A stretch of 64,000 nucleotides of DNA, from contig JAIXZY010000049.1 of NCBI GenBank assembly GCA_027489355.1, positions 186,001 to 250,000 of the forward strand, in the 5' to 3' direction. The DNA comes from Paracoccaceae bacterium. GTDB lineage: Bacteria; Pseudomonadota; Alphaproteobacteria; Rhodobacterales; Rhodobacteraceae. The position numbers and the translations under genes were made by a program. Shown here piece after piece: positions 25,964-34,138 of the stretch; positions within the stretch are counted from its first letter, which is position 1, and each line of letters opens with the position of its first letter. The notes below the pieces were generated by a model that had not been told where the DNA came from, made no database searches, and was given only the letters and a program-made list of their open reading frames with translations.

Positions 25964-25994
25964 GGTTAACGGGTGGGGTAACCGCCCGTTAACC
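25964..25994. repeat. Long hairpin directly upstream of the RAYT gene
   Basis: GGTTAACGGG (25964-25973) and CCCGTTAACC (25985-25994) are perfect inverted repeats. Allowing one G-U pair the stem extends to 13 bp with a GGTAA loop. It ends 10 bases before the transposase ATG. It may be a REP-like recognition structure or a translational control hairpin of the transposase. Confidence 0.65.
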
Positions 25995-26004
25995 CCGTTG
26001 CGGC

Positions 26005-26478
26005 ATGGTTGGGGCCATGTCCGCGTATATCCGTCCCAGGGTTCCAGGAGCGTCGGTGTTCTTCACCGTGAATTTGGCCGACCGCGGCGCGCGGACGTTG
26101 GTCGAGCACATCGAGGCCTTGCGCGAGGCCGTGCGGGTGACGAAGTCCGAACGGCCGTTCCGGATCGACGCGTGGGTGGTGTTGCCGGACCACATGCACG
26201 CGGTGTGGACGTTGCCGGAGGGCGATGCGGAGTATTCGGTGCGGTGGAGCGTGATCAAGGCGCGGTTTTCCCGTGCCATGCCCCACACGCCGCGCCGCCG
26301 CAGCCATGCCGAGCGTCGGGAGCACGGGTTATGGCAGCGCCGGTTTTGGGAGCATCACATCCGCAACGATGCAGATTGGGCGAACCACGTCCATTATTGT
26401 TGGTACAATCCGGTGAAGCACGGTTTGGTCGAACGGCAGGAAGATTGGCCGTATTCGAGTTTCCACCGTGACCGGTAG
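26005..26478 (+). CDS. REP-associated tyrosine transposase (RAYT, Y1/IS200-like)
   Basis: 157 aa (or 153 from the ATG at 26017). RAYTs are single-copy HUH-type tyrosine transposases that act on REP palindromes. The evidence is VFFTVNLADR, the metal-binding VLPDHMHAVWTLP motif (HMH, HUH-like, residues 61-63), and WQRRFWEHHIRNDADWANHVHYCWYNPVKHGLV, where Tyr in HYCWYNP is the likely catalytic residue. Its TAG stop lies inside the first of the downstream REP copies. No terminal inverted repeats of a full insertion sequence were seen. Confidence 0.88.
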   Translation: MVGAMSAYIRPRVPGASVFFTVNLADRGARTLVEHIEALREAVRVTKSERPFRIDAWVVLPDHMHAVWTLPEGDAEYSVRWSVIKARFSRAMPHTPRRRSHAERREHGLWQRRFWEHHIRNDADWANHVHYCWYNPVKHGLVERQEDWPYSSFHRDR

Positions 26479-26666
26479 GGTGCGCATTCATGGCGCACAA
26501 ATGCGGTGGCCACGTAGGGTGCGCATTCATGGCGCACCACAACGGGTGCACCACGATGGGCGCACCGACGTTGGTGGACAAGGTGGCGTTTGCATAGGTG
26601 CGGTTGGTGGGCGTTGCGCGGGGGAACGGTGCGCCATGAACGGTGCGCCATGAATGCGCACCCTAC
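26475..26666. repeat. REP/BIME-type repeats downstream of RAYT
   Basis: A 24-base unit beginning GTAGGGTGCGCATTCATGG and ending CGCAC occurs directly at 26475-26498 and 26514-26537, and inverted at 26643-26666. A partial inverted copy (GTGCGCCATGAA) is at 26629-26640. Direct and inverted copies bracket about 90 bases rich in GGTGCxCC-type variants. This is the classic REP/BIME arrangement next to its RAYT. Confidence 0.85.
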
Positions 26667-26785
26667 GGGCGGTCCCGGGCATCCGCGGGAGTGGCCGTTT
26701 TCGTCATGGCACCGCGATGCGGGCGGGGCGGTGTGATAGGGCGGGAGTTTGGGTGGGCGCGAACCAAGTCGCTGCAGAAGGCTGT

Positions 26786-27679
26786 TTAGTGTGTCTTCAG
26801 CCAATACCAAACTGACAATACTGGTTCGCGAAAAGCTGACAGCTTGTCCCAGATCGAACTCCACACTGAACTCCAGTCTGTCAGAATTAGAATGAGACCA
26901 ACGCCAGCCACAATGAGATAGGCGAAGTACTTTGGAACGTTTGCTTCAGTAGTCGTGAAAGACTGATACTTGCTTGGCCGTGCTCCATTTCCAAGAGCAA
27001 GCCATTCCGCAGAGTAAATCTCAGCGCAAAGCTCCTTCTCCAATCTGTTTATGACTCGGAATTTTCCAGTGTTAAGTTTTCCAAAATTCTCAATTAAGTT
27101 CTTCCAAGATTTACACAGAAGCAGCGCGACAGCGGCAGGAAAAATCAGAAATAACAGTGAGTTTCCAGCAAGAACTTGTTCCTTCACCAAGTAACCGGAG
27201 GCGGCGACAATACCGCCAATCACAGTAATGAAGAATCCATTCGTAAGCTGTCTCCGCTGAAGCAATTCCTGCGAAGAAGCTACCATTATCTTGTATAGCT
27301 CCAGAGCTTCTGTCGTATTCGAGGCAACTCGGGAAAAACACTTCTCAAAGTCTTCGGAAAAGTCATATATTGATCGGAGTCTTGCAATTGATTCAAGATT
27401 CTTCTCACGTGGTGAGAATTCAATTATGTGCTTGTTCAAATCAGTCGCAACTGAGATTTCCCACTGTACATTCTCAGATTGCTTTGCACTTGCAGGATCA
27501 AATACAAGAACTGCTTCGGAGGCTTCGATCTTCTCGCTCGCCTGAGTCTTCCATGAATCGCCTGGAGTAAGAGCGACAAATTCTATCCAAAGATCTAACT
27601 TATATTTCTTCGCAAGTGCCTTAAAGAAGGCAACTGCGTCATCCCGGCGATCGCCGCGGTGTACAATAAATACCTTCAT
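26786..27679 (-). CDS. TIR-like domain fused to RipA-like membrane domain (candidate defence effector)
   Basis: 297 aa from the ATG at 27679, which overlaps the upstream stop as ATGA. Residues 1-92 look like a TIR-type domain: [17 protein letters not shown] and SENVQWEISVA, with Glu74 at the place of the TIR catalytic Glu. After a helical linker come hydrophobic segments at about 148-166, 173-190 and 251-267. Between them KLNTGKFRVI (201-210) and SAEW (223-226) match the RipA-family octameric membrane protein pattern. Codon use is strikingly AT-rich compared with neighbours. It is inferred to be the membrane effector partner of the next gene. Domain calls are by eye. Confidence 0.65.
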   Translation of the reverse strand: MKVFIVHRGDRRDDAVAFFKALAKKYKLDLWIEFVALTPGDSWKTQASEKIEASEAVLVFDPASAKQSENVQWEISVATDLNKHIIEFSPREKNLESIARLRSIYDFSEDFEKCFSRVASNTTEALELYKIMVASSQELLQRRQLTNGFFITVIGGIVAASGYLVKEQVLAGNSLLFLIFPAAVALLLCKSWKNLIENFGKLNTGKFRVINRLEKELCAEIYSAEWLALGNGARPSKYQSFTTTEANVPKYFAYLIVAGVGLILILTDWSSVWSSIWDKLSAFREPVLSVWYWLKTH

Positions 27680-28110
27680 CTTAATGTGCCGTAGAGTTGC
27701 CAAATTCCATTGATCACTGAACTGCTGGTCCACCCTACTGTTTGGCTCGCAGCGCTGGAAACCACGGATGCTGCCTTTTGCTGCGCCCAAGGGTTTACGG
27801 CAAGTATCGGTTTTCTCAAGTATTGAGCTCCATCCAGCTCCTTTCTAATCCATTTGCTGTAATGGGTATACATTCCAGTTGGACACACAACAACATCGCT
27901 GATGTTTATTCTTTCAAGAATTCGCGCGTATAGCTGTTGATCGCTGTTGGCGAAATGAATGGGATCATCTTGAGGGACGGAAGTGTCGTAGAAGTTTAGA
28001 GGAGTCCCATTCAGATTCCACGGTTCCTGAAAAATCCACTCAGCAAGCTTGTCATAGTGCCCGGAGTAACTCCAGGAGTGGGAAATGAAAACGTTAACTG
28101 CCAAAGTCAC
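27676..28110 (-). CDS. MTH538/ThsB-like TIR-domain protein
   Basis: 144 aa from the GTG at 28110, supported by GGAGG 7 bases upstream inside the end of thyX and by a GTGA overlap with the thyX stop. The whole protein fits the MTH538 TIR-like family that includes Thoeris Ths[52 protein letters not shown] and a Pro-Trp element (VNPWAQQKA). Glu91 in KWIRKEL is the likely catalytic residue. Such TIRs make a cyclic-ADPR-type signal in phage infection (family knowledge). No ThsA (SIR2-SLOG or Macro) gene is adjacent; the TIR-RipA gene follows instead. AT-rich. Confidence 0.75.
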   Translation of the reverse strand: MTLAVNVFISHSWSYSGHYDKLAEWIFQEPWNLNGTPLNFYDTSVPQDDPIHFANSDQQLYARILERINISDVVVCPTGMYTHYSKWIRKELDGAQYLRKPILAVNPWAQQKAASVVSSAASQTVGWTSSSVINGIWQLYGTLR

Positions 28111-29012
28111 CCCCAAACCTCCACAAACTCCCTCCACTCGCCCTTGCTCATCCCCGAGTCCTCTTGCGTGACCGCTTCCCCGGCCAGTCGCCGCTTCAGC
28201 ACCGCGATGGCCTTCGCCGACAGCGTCACTCCCCCCATCCGGTAGTCCTCGAACGCCGCAAACGCCAAGGGGACCCAGTCGCGGACGCAGGCTGCGATGG
28301 CCTCGGCGTAGACGCGGATTTCGTATTGGGCGTGGGCGTCGGCGCGCAGGCGCAGGAAGTGGAAGAGGTTGTGCAGGTCGGTCTTCCAGTACCATTGCGT
28401 GTAGATGTTCATCGGCAGGTTCATCCGCGCAAGCTCGCGGGCGAGGCCCTGCTGGCCGTCCTGGGAGAGCATCTCTTCGTAGTGGTCATAGGCGGTGGCG
28501 GCGTCGCGCTTCAGGGTCTCCAGCACGCGGGCGGCCTCGGGGCCGGAGAGGACCTCACCCCGGCCCTGGTTGTTGACGGTGGACTGGGCGGCGAGCTGGG
28601 CGGGTTCGGGGATGTAGAACTCCCGATCCAGGATCGAGTAGCGGGCGGAGTATTCGTTGACGTTGGCGGTGCGGTGGCGGATCCACTGGCGGGCGACGAA
28701 GACGGGGAGTTTGACGTGGAGCTTGATCTCGCACATCTCGAAGGGGGTGGAGTGCCAGTGGCGCATGAGGTAGCGGATCAGCCCCTCGTCGTTCTGGACG
28801 TGCTTGGTCCCGGCGCCGTAGGAGACGCGGGCGGCCTGGACGATGGCAGAGTCGTCGCCCATGTAGTCGATGACGCGGATGAAGCCGTGGTCAAGGACCG
28901 TGTGGGCGCGGTAGAGATGCGCCTCCATCCCCTCGGACACGGCGCGGAGCGTGGGGCGGGGGGTGGCCCGGGCGGCCTCGATCTCGGCGGCTTGTTCGGG
29001 GGTGAGGGGCAT
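28107..29012 (-). CDS. thyX: Flavin-dependent thymidylate synthase
   Basis: 301 aa. The ThyX motif [15 protein letters not shown] is at residues 112-126, with VARQWIRHR before it and the dUMP/FAD-binding [15 protein letters not shown] segment in the C-terminal half. It methylates dUMP to dTMP using FAD, NADPH and methylene-tetrahydrofolate. The TGA stop is embedded in the GTG start of the TIR gene, so thyX may drive the cassette by translational coupling. It is divergent from gloA, with normal GC-rich codon use. Confidence 0.95.
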   Translation of the reverse strand: MPLTPEQAAEIEAARATPRPTLRAVSEGMEAHLYRAHTVLDHGFIRVIDYMGDDSAIVQAARVSYGAGTKHVQNDEGLIRYLMRHWHSTPFEMCEIKLHVKLPVFVARQWIRHRTANVNEYSARYSILDREFYIPEPAQLAAQSTVNNQGRGEVLSGPEAARVLETLKRDAATAYDHYEEMLSQDGQQGLARELARMNLPMNIYTQWYWKTDLHNLFHFLRLRADAHAQYEIRVYAEAIAACVRDWVPLAFAAFEDYRMGGVTLSAKAIAVLKRRLAGEAVTQEDSGMSKGEWREFVEVWG

Positions 29013-29100
29013 GGCGCGCTCCGGGTTATGACGAGTCGGGTGAGACTATAGCTTGCGGTTGAAGCGTGTGATACCGCTAGATGAATGGATGGAGGATGGA

Positions 29101-29529
29101 ATGGGCATCAAGTATCTGCACACGATGGTGCGCGTGAAGGATCTGGAGAAGTCGCTGGCCTTCTACAGGCTTCTCGGTCTGAAGGAGACGCGGCGCTATG
29201 ACAGCGAGCAGGGGCGGTTCACGCTGGTGTTCATGGCGCCTCCGGGGCAGGAGGATTGCCCGGTGGAGCTGACCTACAACTGGGATGGGGACACGGGGCT
29301 GCCGTCGGACAGCCGGCACTTCGGGCATCTGGCCTATGAGGTGGACGACATCTACGCGACCTGCGCGCATCTGCAGAAGCACGGGGTGCTGATCAACCGG
29401 CCGCCGCGCGACGGGCGGATGGCCTTTGTCCGGAGCCCCGACAACGTGTCGATCGAATTGCTGCAAAGGGGGGCGGCGAAGGCTCCGGCAGAGCCTTGGG
29501 CCAGCATGGCCTCGACCGGGACCTGGTAA
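29101..29529 (+). CDS. gloA: Lactoylglutathione lyase (glyoxalase I)
   Basis: 142 aa from the ATG at 29101, which follows GGAGGATGGA; the frame is open from 29053 without homology. It isomerises the methylglyoxal-glutathione adduct to lactoylglutathione. Motifs are HTMVRVKDLEKSLAFYRLLG (metal His at the start), LVFMAPPGQ, VELTYNWD (metal Glu), FGHLAYEVDD (His) and VSIELLQ (Glu). Complete VOC-fold enzyme. It is convergent with cycA across a strong hairpin. Confidence 0.94.
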   Translation: MGIKYLHTMVRVKDLEKSLAFYRLLGLKETRRYDSEQGRFTLVFMAPPGQEDCPVELTYNWDGDTGLPSDSRHFGHLAYEVDDIYATCAHLQKHGVLINRPPRDGRMAFVRSPDNVSIELLQRGAAKAPAEPWASMASTGTW

Positions 29530-29535
29530 GACGGC

Positions 29536-29565
29536 GGCCCGCCGCCCGGGTCTGGGCGGCGGGCC
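29536..29565. terminator. Bidirectional hairpin between gloA and cycA
   Basis: GGCCCGCCGCCC and GGGCGGCGGGCC form a perfect 12-bp stem with a 6-base loop, placed between convergent stops. It lacks a long T-run on either strand, but position and stability favour a transcript end or 3' stabiliser. Confidence 0.7.
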
Positions 29566-29572
29566 GGACGGA

Positions 29573-30058
29573 TCAGTTCGAGGCCGGGGCGGCTTCGCCT
29601 TCGGCCGGGGCTGCGGCGGCGTCAGCGGCCGGAGCGAGCGAGGCGATGAAGGCCCAGACGTTCTTGGCGTCCTCTTCCTTCGGCAGCTTGAACATCATCT
29701 TCGACTTGGCCTTCTTGTCGCCGAGCTTTTCCTGCAGGAACTTGGCCGGATCGGCGACGTAGGTCACGAAATCTGCTTCGTTCCAGGCAAAGCCGGTTGC
29801 GCCGAGGGCGACGACGGAGTCGCCGTACTTGAACTCGGGGTAGGTGCCGGCGGTGCGGCCGGGCAGGCCGTAGAGGTTCGGGCCGGTCTTGGCGCCCTTG
29901 CCGGCGAGAACTTCGCCCGCCTCGTTGGCGATCACGTGGCAGGTCTGGCACTTGGCGAAGACCTTTTCGCCGGCGGCGGCATCGCCGGTGGGCGCGTCCT
30001 GGGCCAGCGCGGGGCCGGCGAGCAGGGCAAGAATTGTGGCGGTGAGTTTCAGCTTCAT
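29573..30058 (-). CDS. cycA: Cytochrome c2
   Basis: 161 aa from MKLKLTAT at 30058 (GGGAGGAC upstream). A signal peptide of about 20 residues ends GPALAQ. The class I haem motif CQTCH follows, then GAKTGPNLYGLPGRTAGTYP and the Met-ligand region KSKMMFKLPKEEDA, very close to Rhodobacter cytochrome c2. It is periplasmic and shuttles electrons from cytochrome bc1 to the reaction centre. The C-terminus has an Ala/Pro-rich extension (APAADAAAAPAEGE) beyond the usual end. It lies downstream of hemA at the end of the bchF-to-cycA gene string. Confidence 0.93.
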   Translation of the reverse strand: MKLKLTATILALLAGPALAQDAPTGDAAAGEKVFAKCQTCHVIANEAGEVLAGKGAKTGPNLYGLPGRTAGTYPEFKYGDSVVALGATGFAWNEADFVTYVADPAKFLQEKLGDKKAKSKMMFKLPKEEDAKNVWAFIASLAPAADAAAAPAEGEAAPASN

Positions 30059-30147
30059 GGGTGTCCTCCCGATGTTGGCGGCCATACGAGATGAGCCGCC
30101 CTTGTGAAAAGGCAAGGGGGTCGCGAACACTTCGGCGCGATAGGGCA

Positions 30148-31362
30148 TCAGGCGACGGCGTGGGCGATGGCGCAGCGGCTCCAGAGCGAGGAGAGCGCGG
30201 TGATCAGGTGGGCGATGTCCTGGGCGGAATGGAGCGGGCCGGGGGTGATGCGGAGCCGTTCGGTGCCCTTCGGGACGGTGGGGTAGTTGATCGGCTGGAC
30301 GTAGATGCCCCAGTCGGCCATCAGCATGTCCGAGATCATCCGGCACTTCACCGGGTCGCCGATCATCACCGGGATGATGTGGCTTTCGTTGGCCATGTGC
30401 GGGATGCCGTGGGCGTCAAGCTGGGCGCGGACCTGGGCGACGTTGGCCTTCTGGCGGGTGCGTTCCTCGGCCGAGGCTTTCAGGTGCTGGATCGACCGGG
30501 CCGCGGCGGCGGCGCAGGCGGGGGGGAGCGCGGTGGTGAAGATGAAACCGGAGGCGAAGCTGCGGACGAAGTCGATGAGCTCGGCGCGGGCGGTGATGTA
30601 GCCGCCGACGACGCCGAAGGCTTTGCCGAGGGTGCCCTCGATCACGTCGATGCGGTGGGCGAGGCCGCGTTCCTCGGACACGCCGCCGCCGCGGGGGCCG
30701 TACATGCCGACGGCGTGGACCTCGTCGATGTAGCTCAGCGCACCGTGCGCCTCGCAGACCTCGACGATTTCGCGGATCGGGGCGATGTCGCCGTCCATCG
30801 AGTAGACGCTCTCGAAGGCCACGATCTTCGGGCGGTCGCCGACGGCGTGGAGTTTGCGGTCGAGGTCGCGCCAGTCGTTGTGCTTCCACAAGACCTTGTC
30901 GGCGCGGGAGTGGCGGATGCCTTCGATCATGCTGGCGTGGTTCTTTTCGTCGGACAGGATCACGGCGTTGGGGATCTGCGCGCCGAGGGTCGACAGCGCG
31001 GCCCAGTTCGAGACGTAGCCGGAGGTAAACAGTAACGCCCCCTCTTTCCCGTGAAGGTCGGCCAGTTCGCGTTCCAGCATGACGTGGTGGTGGTTGGTGC
31101 CCGAGATGTTGCGCGTTCCCCCCGCGCCGGTGCCGCAGGTCTGCACGGCCTGAACCATCGCCTGCACGACGTCGGGGTGCTGGCCCATGCCGAGATAGTC
31201 GTTCGAGCACCAGATGGTGACTTCCTCCTTGGTGCCGTCCGGGCGGTGGCGTTCGGCCTTGGGGAAGCTGCCGCAGCGTTTTTCCAGATCGGCGAAGACG
31301 CGGTAGTTGCCTTCGGACTTGAGGGTGGTGAGGCGGTCCTGGAAATAGGTGGCGAAGTCCAT
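30148..31362 (-). CDS. hemA: 5-aminolevulinate synthase
   Basis: 404 aa. It condenses glycine and succinyl-CoA to 5-aminolevulinate, the first step for haem and bacteriochlorophyll in Alphaproteobacteria. The PLP-enzyme features are [28 protein letters not shown], the cofactor Asp in [17 protein letters not shown] and the Schiff-base Lys in [14 protein letters not shown]. Length is complete. SD AGGAAG is 7 bases upstream. It sits 13 bases after puhE, so it is coupled to photosynthesis gene expression. Confidence 0.96.
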   Translation of the reverse strand: MDFATYFQDRLTTLKSEGNYRVFADLEKRCGSFPKAERHRPDGTKEEVTIWCSNDYLGMGQHPDVVQAMVQAVQTCGTGAGGTRNISGTNHHHVMLERELADLHGKEGALLFTSGYVSNWAALSTLGAQIPNAVILSDEKNHASMIEGIRHSRADKVLWKHNDWRDLDRKLHAVGDRPKIVAFESVYSMDGDIAPIREIVEVCEAHGALSYIDEVHAVGMYGPRGGGVSEERGLAHRIDVIEGTLGKAFGVVGGYITARAELIDFVRSFASGFIFTTALPPACAAAAARSIQHLKASAEERTRQKANVAQVRAQLDAHGIPHMANESHIIPVMIGDPVKCRMISDMLMADWGIYVQPINYPTVPKGTERLRITPGPLHSAQDIAHLITALSSLWSRCAIAHAVA

Positions 31363-31375
31363 TGTGTGCTTCCTG

Positions 31376-32170
31376 TCAGGTGTCTTGTTTGGTCTGGGCA
31401 GTGGGGGCTTCGGGAAGCATCCAGCGCCAGAGTTTCTGGTCGGGGATCGGCACGACCATGAAGAGGTGCTCGATCAGGGCGAGGGCAGTGAGGACGGCCA
31501 GCAGAAGATAGCCGATGAACGGGGCGTCTTCGGTCGTGTTTGCGGCCTGCGCGGCCCACCAGCCGGTCGCAAGGGCCAGCGCGGCGATGGAGAGGGGTAG
31601 GAGGGCCGTGGCGCGGGCCTTGCGGAAGTGGCTGGCGATGTGTGCGAGGGGTTTCGGGAGGAATTCGATATTGATGCGGGGCGCGCCGAGGAAGAGGTTC
31701 AGCTTGGCCGAGACGCGGGCGAAGAAGAGCGTGGCGAAGGTCAGCGCCGAGAAGGGATTGGGCGCGTTCAGGGTGAGGTGGGTCAGGGCGAGGAGGCCCG
31801 CGATCAGGGCGAACTCGTGCCAGAGGATGGACCCGACGGCGCGCCAGATGCGTTCGGGCAGTTTCGCTTCGGGCGGGCAGGGCTTGCGGTGCGGGCCGGT
31901 GACGATGCCGGACAGGAAGGCCAGCTCGATCCAGCCCCAGAAGGCCAGGGCCGACAGGAAGCTGGTGTAGACCGATCCGACGGTCAGCTGGTCCGAAGAG
32001 ATATGCGCCCCGGCCACGCCGAGGATCAGAAGCGGCAGGCCGAGGAGGACGGACCAGAGGTGATCGTCGGGTCCGCCCAGGTCGGCCTTGCGCACGCGCC
32101 AGAGGATCAGCCCCGTCGACGCCCACCAGAGGAAGATGGCGGAAAGGGCGATGATCCAGGGATTTGTCAT
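31376..32170 (-). CDS. puhE: Photosynthetic complex assembly protein PuhE
   Basis: 264 aa from the ATG at 32170; a GTG three codons upstream (32179) is the alternative. It is a DUF3623-type integral membrane protein with about seven hydrophobic helices, including [40 protein letters not shown] and [17 protein letters not shown]. The central [18 protein letters not shown] is characteristic. It is needed for normal reaction-centre and bacteriochlorophyll levels in Rhodobacter (family knowledge). No free SD is available because a very stable hairpin ends at the base before the ATG. Confidence 0.88.
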   Translation of the reverse strand: MTNPWIIALSAIFLWWASTGLILWRVRKADLGGPDDHLWSVLLGLPLLILGVAGAHISSDQLTVGSVYTSFLSALAFWGWIELAFLSGIVTGPHRKPCPPEAKLPERIWRAVGSILWHEFALIAGLLALTHLTLNAPNPFSALTFATLFFARVSAKLNLFLGAPRINIEFLPKPLAHIASHFRKARATALLPLSIAALALATGWWAAQAANTTEDAPFIGYLLLAVLTALALIEHLFMVVPIPDQKLWRWMLPEAPTAQTKQDT

Positions 32171-32198
32171 GTGCGGCACCCCCGAAGGGATGCCGCAC
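32171..32198 (-). promoter_or_regulatory. cUUCGg tetraloop hairpin abutting the puhE start
   Basis: On the minus strand GTGCGGCA and TGCCGCAC pair as perfect 8-bp arms. Inside them TCCC pairs with GGGG (one U-G) around TTCG, giving an unbroken 12-bp stem closed by the extra-stable cUUCGg loop. The next three bases are the puhE ATG. The only SD-like G-run is within the stem. It is likely to limit puhE translation or mark an mRNA processing boundary after acsF. Confidence 0.75.
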
Positions 32199-32264
32199 AG
32201 GATGCCGGGACGCGCCCATCCCGCATCCTACCTGCCGCTTGCGCGGCGGTATGATCGTGTGCGG

Positions 32265-33359
32265 TCAATACGACGGCTCCAGCCGCACCGAGACAGGCGG
32301 CGTGCTGCGTTTGACCGGGATCAGATACATCCGCGCGAAGGCCGTCATCGCGCGGGCCGAGGCGGCGGCATGTTGGAGGCGGCCCATCGGGCCCCCCTTC
32401 CGCTTGGCCTTTTCCATGTCGAGCATCGCGGCGTTCATCCGGTTCAGCGCCGGAATCCAGGCCGGGTGGTCGATGTCGATCTCCATCGGGAAGACCTGTT
32501 TCGCGATGGTCGAGGTCTTGCGGAAGACCTCCTGGTCGTACCAGTCGATGTCGACGCCAAGGGCGTTGTGGAAGTCCTTCCGCGCGTGGTCGCGGACCCA
32601 CATGGTCGAGTAGACGGCGACGAGGAAGAACTTGATCCAGAGCTTGTTGTTCCAGCTTTGGGTCAGTTTCGGGTCGGTGCGCATGAGTAGCGCGAAGGCC
32701 TCGCCGTGGCTGAACTCGTCATTGCACCATTCGCGGAACCACTTGAAGATCGGGTGGAAGCGGTGTTCGGGGTGTGCCTCCAGATGCCGGAAGATGGTGA
32801 TGTAGCGGGCGTAGCCGATCTTTTCCGACAGGTAGGTGGCGTAGTAGATGAACTTCGGCCGGAAGTAGGTGTACTTCTTGGCCTTGGTCAGGAAGCCCAG
32901 GTTCACGGCAACGCCTGCCTCACGCAGGGCGTCGTTGATGAAACCGGCGTGGCGGGCCTCGTCGCGCGCCATGTAGTTGAAGAGCTCGCAGATGTCGGCG
33001 TTGGTGCCGCGGCGTTTCATCTCTTTGTACAGCACGCAGCCGGAGAATTCGGCGGTGCAGGAGGAGACCAGGAAATCGATGAATTCCGAGCGAAGGGCGG
33101 GGTCCATGCCTTCCCAGTCGACGTCGTCCCAGGCTTCGGTCTTCTTGAAATGGCCCTTGTTCGGGTCGGACTTCATCTGGGCCAGAAGCGCGTCCCATTC
33201 CTTGCGGACGGGGGTCACGTCGATCTTGTCCATCTCGTCGAAGTCGGTGGTGTAGAAGCGCGGGTTGAGGAGCGTGGTTTCCGTGGCCATCGCCGTGGTG
33301 TCGAAGCGGTCGGCCAGTTCGGAGTGCAGCTCGCCATGGGTTGTGGTGGTGTCTTTCAT
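32265..33359 (-). CDS. acsF: Aerobic Mg-protoporphyrin IX monomethyl ester cyclase
   Basis: 364 aa. This oxygen-dependent di-iron enzyme forms the fifth (E) ring of bacteriochlorophyll. Di-iron ligands are seen in SSCTAEFSGCVLYKEM, MARDEARHAGF and CNDEFSHGEAF (Glu/His pairs), the ferritin-like four-helix pattern. Its start overlaps the stop of the small gene upstream as ATGA. The oxygen-independent alternative, bchE, is also in this window, so the organism can make pigment with or without oxygen. Confidence 0.95.
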   Translation of the reverse strand: MKDTTTTHGELHSELADRFDTTAMATETTLLNPRFYTTDFDEMDKIDVTPVRKEWDALLAQMKSDPNKGHFKKTEAWDDVDWEGMDPALRSEFIDFLVSSCTAEFSGCVLYKEMKRRGTNADICELFNYMARDEARHAGFINDALREAGVAVNLGFLTKAKKYTYFRPKFIYYATYLSEKIGYARYITIFRHLEAHPEHRFHPIFKWFREWCNDEFSHGEAFALLMRTDPKLTQSWNNKLWIKFFLVAVYSTMWVRDHARKDFHNALGVDIDWYDQEVFRKTSTIAKQVFPMEIDIDHPAWIPALNRMNAAMLDMEKAKRKGGPMGRLQHAAASARAMTAFARMYLIPVKRSTPPVSVRLEPSY

Positions 33360-33652
33360 GCCAGGAGCTCCTCGGAGAAGGAGAATTCACACAGTTCCAT
33401 GAACCCAAGGTCGCCCGTGGCGCGGGTCCACCAGCGTTCCAGCGGCGTGGCCCGGGTGATTGTGGCGGTGCGGCGTTCGACGATCACCTCGCCATAGGCG
33501 GCCAGGATCGGCGCGCCGTGGACGAGGACTTCGTCACCCGGATAGACCACGGCGCCGTTGTTGAAGCGGACGTGGGCGTGCAGGCTTTCGAAGCGGTGGC
33601 TGACTTCCACCGTGCAGGGCACGGTTTCCTTCGATCTGGTGAAGATACCCAT
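33356..33652 (-). CDS. Conserved hypothetical protein between puhC and acsF
   Basis: 98 aa, predicted soluble and beta-rich, no signal peptide or membrane helix: MGIFTRSKETVPCTVEVSHR, VYPGDEVLVHGAP and IVERRTATITRATPLERWWT. The last segment (LERWWTRATGDLGFMELCEF) is aromatic and acidic. A gene of this kind is known at this place in Roseobacter/Rhodobacter photosynthesis clusters, where it is called only hypothetical. It starts 12 bases after puhC and overlaps acsF by ATGA, so it may work with AcsF or in reaction-centre assembly. Function unknown. Confidence 0.8.
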   Translation of the reverse strand: MGIFTRSKETVPCTVEVSHRFESLHAHVRFNNGAVVYPGDEVLVHGAPILAAYGEVIVERRTATITRATPLERWWTRATGDLGFMELCEFSFSEELLA

Positions 33653-33664
33653 GATTTCGTTCCC

Positions 33665-34138
33665 TTATGGTTGATCGAGAAGCCGCTCTACGGCAGCTTT
33701 GTTGTCGGACCCGAAGGCGTAGAGTTCGATCGACGCCCCCGAGGCGGGGTCTTCGGCCACGAGGCGGCCGTTGTCGTACTGGACGATGTGGATGGGCGGG
33801 TTGCCCTGGACGCGCGCGACGGTGCGGGCGCGCTGGATGGCGTTCTGGATGACGGTGATGAAGCCGCCGTGGTCCATGTCGGCGATGAGGGTGCCGTCGG
33901 CGGCGTAGACCGTGACGGCCTGGGCCGAGCGGCCTTCGAGGATCAGCTGGCGTTCGGCCACCACCGTCCCTGCGGCCGGACTGCCGACGTGCGGTCGTTT
34001 GGTCAGGACGGCGAAGCTGGTGATGGCAAGGGCCGAGACGGCAAGGCCGAACATGGCCCAGAGGAGCGTCCGCGGGATCATCTCGCGTTCGGGGCTGGGG
34101 CGGTCGGCGAGGGCTTTCATGTAGGACATGCGCGTCAC
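33665..34138 (-). CDS. puhC: Photosynthetic complex assembly protein PuhC
   Basis: 157 aa with one N-terminal transmembrane helix (TLLWAMFGLAVSALAITSFAVL, residues 24-45) and a periplasmic domain. The conserved core includes LILEGRSAQAVTVYAADGTL and MDHGGFITVIQNAIQRAR. PuhC helps RC-LH1 assembly and organisation in Rhodobacter (family knowledge). It overlaps puhB as ATGA (34135-34138). Cytoplasm-in orientation is inferred from the basic/acidic N-terminus. Confidence 0.9.
   Translation of the reverse strand: MTRMSYMKALADRPSPEREMIPRTLLWAMFGLAVSALAITSFAVLTKRPHVGSPAAGTVVAERQLILEGRSAQAVTVYAADGTLIADMDHGGFITVIQNAIQRARTVARVQGNPPIHIVQYDNGRLVAEDPASGASIELYAFGSDNKAAVERLLDQP

Noticed and set aside
26475-26666. 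CRISPR-like array
   Set aside because: The 24-base units occur in both orientations with unequal spacing, only three full copies, and no cas genes. They are REP/BIME units next to a RAYT.
26786-28110. Canonical Thoeris system
   Set aside because: A ThsB-like TIR is present, but no ThsA with SIR2 or Macro domain is adjacent. The second protein is TIR-like plus RipA-like, so the label Thoeris would be too strong.
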